Assembly (NCBI GenBank): GCA_023447015.1
Contig: JAEXPG010000649.1
Span: 1-8,881, forward strand
Direction: 5' to 3'
Source: Verrucomicrobiota bacterium
Lineage (GTDB): Bacteria; Verrucomicrobiota; Verrucomicrobiia; Opitutales; Opitutaceae
DNA length: 8,881 nucleotides
Positions 5,296 to 8,881 of this stretch are shown here, one piece after another; the stretch's first letter is position 1; the number at the start of each line of letters is the position of its first letter. A program made the position numbers and the translations under genes. The notes under the pieces were generated by a model. That model had not been told where the DNA came from, did no database searches, and saw nothing but the letters and a program-made list of their open reading frames with translations.

Positions 5296-8200
5296 TCAGT
5301 TGCTCACGCGCAGGCGCAGAAACTGGCGCGGATGGCTTTCCGCGATTGCGCTGTCCGTAACTGTCACCCGCCCGTCCACATTCTGTGCACCAGTGCTGCT
5401 CCAGACTAGGAACCAAGTTCCAAGATCGTCGCTCGCCTCGACCGTGTACGTCAGCGTCGGGTCGGCAATGCGGTTGAAGGTCAGCGTGAGGTGCGTGCCC
5501 GCGCCATCGGTCACCGTGGCGGCCGCGGCGCCGTTGTCCGTGTCCGCCGTAGTCGGCACCGAGCCCAGCGCGTACTCGAGCAGGTTGCAGCGCCCGTCGA
5601 GATCCGGATCCGCATCGTTCGCGGCAAGGTCGCCATCGGACACGGGGCCGAAATACTGTTCGCGCCACGACGCGAGCTGCTCGCCGAACGAAAGCAACGC
5701 TGGTTCCGAAACGACCGCACCCAGGCGATTGCTGACGACGCAACGGAAACGCCGTCCATTCAGGTCCGCGGGCACCACCCCGGCGAGCACGAGCGTGCTT
5801 CGGCGCGCACCGTCGTACAGGACCCCGTCGGCGAGGTCGGTCCAGTCGTCCGCAACAGTGCTGCTCTGCCATTGATGCGTCGGAGCCGGGTACCCGTCCG
5901 TGGCCACCGTGAAGCTCACCCCGTTCATCGCGGGTAGCCGCTGGTCCCGCGGCTGCGTGGTGATCGCCGGCGCTGCGAAAGGTTCCCGGAGCGTCCGCGT
6001 GTTCTGCGGATCGAGATGGTTGCCGCTCCACGGGGACGCCACGGCCGCGAACGGCGCTCCGGTGCTCAGAACCGTCAGGGCCCCGTCCTTGAGCCAACCG
6101 GTGAAGCCCCCGCCATCGATCAATGGATAAGCCGCCACCATATCCGTCCTTCCATCACTGTCGAAATCGCCCACCAGCGGCAGACCGAGCGAAGCCTGCG
6201 CACCGCAGATTCCGGGCAGCGGCCAACGACCGAGCTCCACGCCGTCGCGCCCAAAGGCGACGACATAGGCCGAGACGTACTCCCAACCTCCGTTCAACCA
6301 GACGCCGCGCGTTTGGCTGGCCAGAATCTCCGGATAGCCGTCGCCGTCGACATCGGCGAGCACCGGTTGTCCGAGACCGGTCCCTTCGGGGAACCAGGGG
6401 GGGCCCCACGGGGTCCCGTCGTCCCGCAGGATCTGGACCTCGTGCGACGCCACCACCACGATCTCATTACGGCGGTCGCGATCGATGTCTCCGATCGCCA
6501 CCGTGGTGGCCACATATGCCGCGGAGACCGCGACCGGCCATCCCGGGCGCACGCCCCCCGTGCTGTTCACCACCCGGACCCAGCCGGCACCGCCCTCGGT
6601 CGATTCCACCGCAACGAGCTCGCTGGTCCCGTCGCGGTCCAGATCCGCCGCGGCGAGTGACAAGACCTGCGGTCGCTGTCCTTCGTACGACCCCAGCCCC
6701 TTGAACGAGACCGTCCGAAAACCCGCGTACGGGGAGCCGTCTGCATTGTAGGCCTGCACGGTGTAACCGGAGTAGTCGGCGGCCTCGACCGCCATCACGA
6801 TCTCCTTGCGTCCGTTACCGTCCAGATCGACCGCCAACGCCTCAACCCGCGCAAACTCTCCCTTGGGATCGAGCGGTGAGACGATCGACAGCGGGTAGTT
6901 CGGGGAAAACAGCGAACCATCGGCCCGATACACATAGAGCGCTCCGGAATCTCGATAGCTGATTCCAGTGGGCGATTGCGTGTCGCGTGCGGGAGCAATG
7001 ATCTCCGGCACGCCGTCATCATCGAGGTCGGCCAGCACCGATTGATCGACCCAGAACACGCGGGGTGCGACAGCCGTGATCGACCGGATCAACGTCAGAT
7101 CGCCGGAGAAGATCTTGAGCGCCAAGCCATCGGGCACGACCGCCTCGTCGCCGGGCCGGCCGTCGAGATTGCCGACACAGGGCTGCTTCTCGGTGCCATG
7201 GGCCAACGGCACCGTTTGCATCAAGCCATCGAGGGCGATGGAGCGGCACACCGAGCCCTTGGTGCTCACGGCACCGCACAGCAGAAACCGCGTGCTGCCG
7301 TCGGGCTGCCGCATGGGCAGCGCGCTGTGCTGGGAGGTATAGGAGCCCACGCCCCGGGGCCAAGCACCCGAGAACAGCGCCGGCTCCACATAGACCATTG
7401 TCGTCGCGACACTGGCGAACCCGGCATTTTCCACCGTGAGCCGAAGGGTGTAGAAACCGGCCTCGGGCGGAGGCGTCCAGGTCCCGATCGCGGTATTTGC
7501 GACTGGCGACAGCCCGTCTCCGACCGCGGTCAAACCGTCCGTCGACCAGCCCGAGACCGCCTCGGCTCCCCGTGCCCACTCGAGCCGGAAACGCTGGAAA
7601 CTGGGTCCGCGCGCGGATCCGGTGATGGAGTGCGCAAGCCCGGCCTTCACCATCACCGCCTGCGATGGATACCGCGGCGCCGCGGGCCAGGTCAGCTCGA
7701 GGTAGCCCACGCGAACCCGCAGAACATCGGCGAAGCTCCGCCCCGCCCCGTCATACGCCCGCAGACGCACCGAATACAGACCGTCCGGGAGCACGGTCGG
7801 ATCGAAGGTGCCAAGCGTCCCGTTCACCACGCTCACGTTACTCTGGCGCAGCACCGTCCATTGCTCCGGATTCTCACCACGTCCGAAGTCCAGTACATAC
7901 CGGTCGAAGCCCTCGCCGGCGGCGGTGCCCGTCAGAACAGCCACCGCGGAGACCGCCTCGCCCTCGCGCACCGGAGCCAGAAGCTGGACCCCGAGCGGGT
8001 TGCTGATCGCCAACCCTCCCGTCGGGTTCACCAAACCATAGCCAAAGGACGAATCCCGGCCGAGCGGACCCAGGTCGGTCGCGGAAAAGCGCAGGGCCTG
8101 TCGCACCTGCTCCTGCGTGTAGGAGGGGTGCTTCGCGAGGATCAGCGCGGCGGCTCCGCTCACGTGGGGCGCCGCCATGCTGGTGCCGCTCTTGGTGACG

Positions 8201-8881
8201 TAGCCGCTCGTTCCGGACTCCAGCGAGAGGATGTCGACGCCCGGCGCGGCCAACTCGATCTTCGCGCCCCGGTTCGAGAACGAGGCGAGCTCGTCTGCTG
8301 GGCCCACCGCGGAAACGGCGATTGCGTTGGCCACATTGGCCGGCACGAACTCCCCAGCCTCGCTGCTGTCGTTGCCCGCCGCCGCCACAAAGATCACGCC
8401 GAGGGAGTGAGCATACGCGATGGCGTCGGCAAGAATCTGCGACGTCCCCATCCGGCCCCAGCTGGCGTTGATGACATCGGCGCCGTTGTCCGCCGCATAG
8501 ACGATCGCCTCGGCCAGCGCAGAGTCATACCCAATTCCGTCATCGTCCAGCGCCCGCACCGCCATGACCTTGGCGTCCCACGCCACCCCGACGACCCCGA
8601 GGGTGTTGTCCCCCACCGCCGCGATTGTCCCCGAAACATGGGTACCGTGGCCGTTCACATCGGCCGGATCGTTGTCCGGCACCGGTGCCGCCGCCTTGCT
8701 GCCGACGAAGTCCCACCCGCGCACGTCATCGACGAACCCGTTGTGGTCGTCATCGACCCCGTTGCCGGGAGTCTCGCGTGGATTCGTCCAGATGTTCGCG
8801 CGTAGATCCGGGTGGTTGTAGTCGACGCCGGTGTCGATCACGGCGACAACCGTCCCCTGCCCCCGGGTGGCATCCCACGCC
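5296..8881 (-). CDS. Large secreted subtilisin-like (S8) serine protease with beta-sandwich, FG-GAP and Ig-like modules; N-terminus missing
   Basis: This is a multidomain serine endopeptidase, probably an exported exoenzyme. Residues are numbered from the internal GTG at 8841, which encodes the Val of VIDTG. The frame is open 13 codons further to the edge (AWDATRGQGTVVA), so signal peptide, propeptide and true start lie outside. The S8 domain (to about 277) has the full triad: Asp3 (IDTGVD), His65 (GHGTHVSG, codon 8649-8647) and Ser221 (SGTSMAAPHVSG, codon 8181-8179), plus oxyanion Asn157 (AAGND). An Asp-rich loop, NGVDDDHNGFVDD (28-39), may bind calcium. Two related beta-sandwich units follow (286-378, 396-487), then an FG-GAP/VCBS-like region (about 556-905), an Ig-like domain (957-1052) and the module DADPDLDGRCNLLEYALG (1076-1093). 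The last 80 residues (VEASDDLGTW to FLRLRVSN) resemble ends of many verrucomicrobial secreted proteins. No C-terminal membrane anchor is seen. The substrate is unknown. It runs towards the GH39 gene, so it is transcribed separately. Confidence 0.93.
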   Translation of the reverse strand, partial: AWDATRGQGTVVAVIDTGVDYNHPDLRANIWTNPRETPGNGVDDDHNGFVDDVRGWDFVGSKAAAPVPDNDPADVNGHGTHVSGTIAAVGDNTLGVVGVAWDAKVMAVRALDDDGIGYDSALAEAIVYAADNGADVINASWGRMGTSQILADAIAYAHSLGVIFVAAAGNDSSEAGEFVPANVANAIAVSAVGPADELASFSNRGAKIELAAPGVDILSLESGTSGYVTKSGTSMAAPHVSGAAALILAKHPSYTQEQVRQALRFSATDLGPLGRDSSFGYGLVNPTGGLAISNPLGVQLLAPVREGEAVSAVAVLTGTAAGEGFDRYVLDFGRGENPEQWTVLRQSNVSVVNGTLGTFDPTVLPDGLYSVRLRAYDGAGRSFADVLRVRVGYLELTWPAAPRYPSQAVMVKAGLAHSITGSARGPSFQRFRLEWARGAEAVSGWSTDGLTAVGDGLSPVANTAIGTWTPPPEAGFYTLRLTVENAGFASVATTMVYVEPALFSGAWPRGVGSYTSQHSALPMRQPDGSTRFLLCGAVSTKGSVCRSIALDGLMQTVPLAHGTEKQPCVGNLDGRPGDEAVVPDGLALKIFSGDLTLIRSITAVAPRVFWVDQSVLADLDDDGVPEIIAPARDTQSPTGISYRDSGALYVYRADGSLFSPNYPLSIVSPLDPKGEFARVEALAVDLDGNGRKEIVMAVEAADYSGYTVQAYNADGSPYAGFRTVSFKGLGSYEGQRPQVLSLAAADLDRDGTSELVAVESTEGGAGWVRVVNSTGGVRPGWPVAVSAAYVATTVAIGDIDRDRRNEIVVVASHEVQILRDDGTPWGPPWFPEGTGLGQPVLADVDGDGYPEILASQTRGVWLNGGWEYVSAYVVAFGRDGVELGRWPLPGICGAQASLGLPLVGDFDSDGRTDMVAAYPLIDGGGFTGWLKDGALTVLSTGAPFAAVASPWSGNHLDPQNTRTLREPFAAPAITTQPRDQRLPAMNGVSFTVATDGYPAPTHQWQSSTVADDWTDLADGVLYDGARRSTLVLAGVVPADLNGRRFRCVVSNRLGAVVSEPALLSFGEQLASWREQYFGPVSDGDLAANDADPDLDGRCNLLEYALGSVPTTADTDNGAAAATVTDGAGTHLTLTFNRIADPTLTYTVEASDDLGTWFLVWSSTGAQNVDGRVTVTDSAIAESHPRQFLRLRVSN
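6127..7176 (-). repeat. FG-GAP/VCBS-type repeat region inside the protease gene (beta-propeller-like)
   Basis: Protein residues about 556-905 contain six clear Asp-rich calcium-loop motifs of the form D-x-D-x-D/N-G-x-x-E/D: DLDDDGVPEI (605), DLDGNGRKEI (672), DLDRDGTSEL (733), DIDRDRRNEI (785), DVDGDGYPEI (830) and DFDSDGRTDM (892). A degenerate one, NLDGRPGDEAVV, lies at 558-569. Spacing is about 45-67 residues. Such repeats usually build a seven-bladed propeller with calcium in the loops, and seven motifs fit that number. The repeats are diverged at DNA level, so this is an old protein repeat rather than a recent tandem duplication. Confidence 0.8.
7381..7986 (-). repeat. Two related beta-sandwich units between the protease and propeller parts
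   Basis: Residues 286-378 and 396-487 of the protease share a pattern. GTAAGEGFDRYVLDFGRG in the first matches GSARGPSFQRFRLEWARG in the second. GTFDPTVLPDGLYSVRLRAYD matches GTWTPPPEAGFYTLRLTVEN, and both units end in a VRV/VYV strand. I read them as tandem Ig-like or fibronectin-like folds acting as spacer or binding modules. They are visible only at protein level. Confidence 0.6.

Noticed and set aside
6976..8805. Plus-strand open frame of 609 residues opposite the protease gene
   Set aside because: It is in register with the protease codons and opposite the catalytic triad. The product is rich in Arg, Gly and His without domain features.

Overview
The window is high-GC bacterial DNA. It holds four protein genes, two of them cut by the window ends. 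I infer Verrucomicrobiota, probably Opitutaceae or a close relative. The reasons are the sensor kinase architecture (lectin-like and OB-like extracytoplasmic modules, a PPWW-type juxtamembrane stretch, one transmembrane helix, then a NarL-type kinase), the secreted protease ending in a DADPD-x-DG-x-x-NLLEYALG tail module, and starts without Shine-Dalgarno motifs. This placement rests on family knowledge, not on a search.

Layout. Bases 1-39 are an almost pure G/C homopolymer stretch that may be a contig-edge artefact. Bases 2-2500 (+) encode the C-terminal 832 residues of a membrane sensor histidine kinase. Ten bases later, 2511-3149 (+), comes its likely partner, a NarL/LuxR-type response regulator. 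The next 325 bases have no convincing gene. They contain a perfect 44-bp palindrome (3207-3250) that forms a sharp AT-rich island. Bases 3475-5076 (+) encode a secreted GH39 glycoside hydrolase, probably a beta-xylosidase, with both catalytic glutamates. Bases 5077-5295 are a convergent intergenic region with hairpins. From the right edge, reading leftward, 8881-5296 (-) encodes most of a very large secreted subtilisin-like (S8) protease with beta-sandwich repeats, FG-GAP/VCBS-type propeller repeats, an Ig-like domain and the verrucomicrobial-style tail.

How they may work together. The kinase and regulator are almost certainly co-transcribed and form one two-component system. The kinase's periplasmic part begins with a DUF1349/concanavalin-like module, and a secreted xylosidase-type enzyme follows on the same strand. 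A reasonable but unproven model is that the system senses an extracellular or periplasmic saccharide and controls carbohydrate genes, with the palindrome as a candidate control site for the GH39 gene. The protease is convergent and need not belong to this unit; it looks like an independent exoenzyme. I see no mobile element, CRISPR array, tRNA, rRNA or phage gene. The most unusual items are the palindrome and the composite N-terminus of the kinase.
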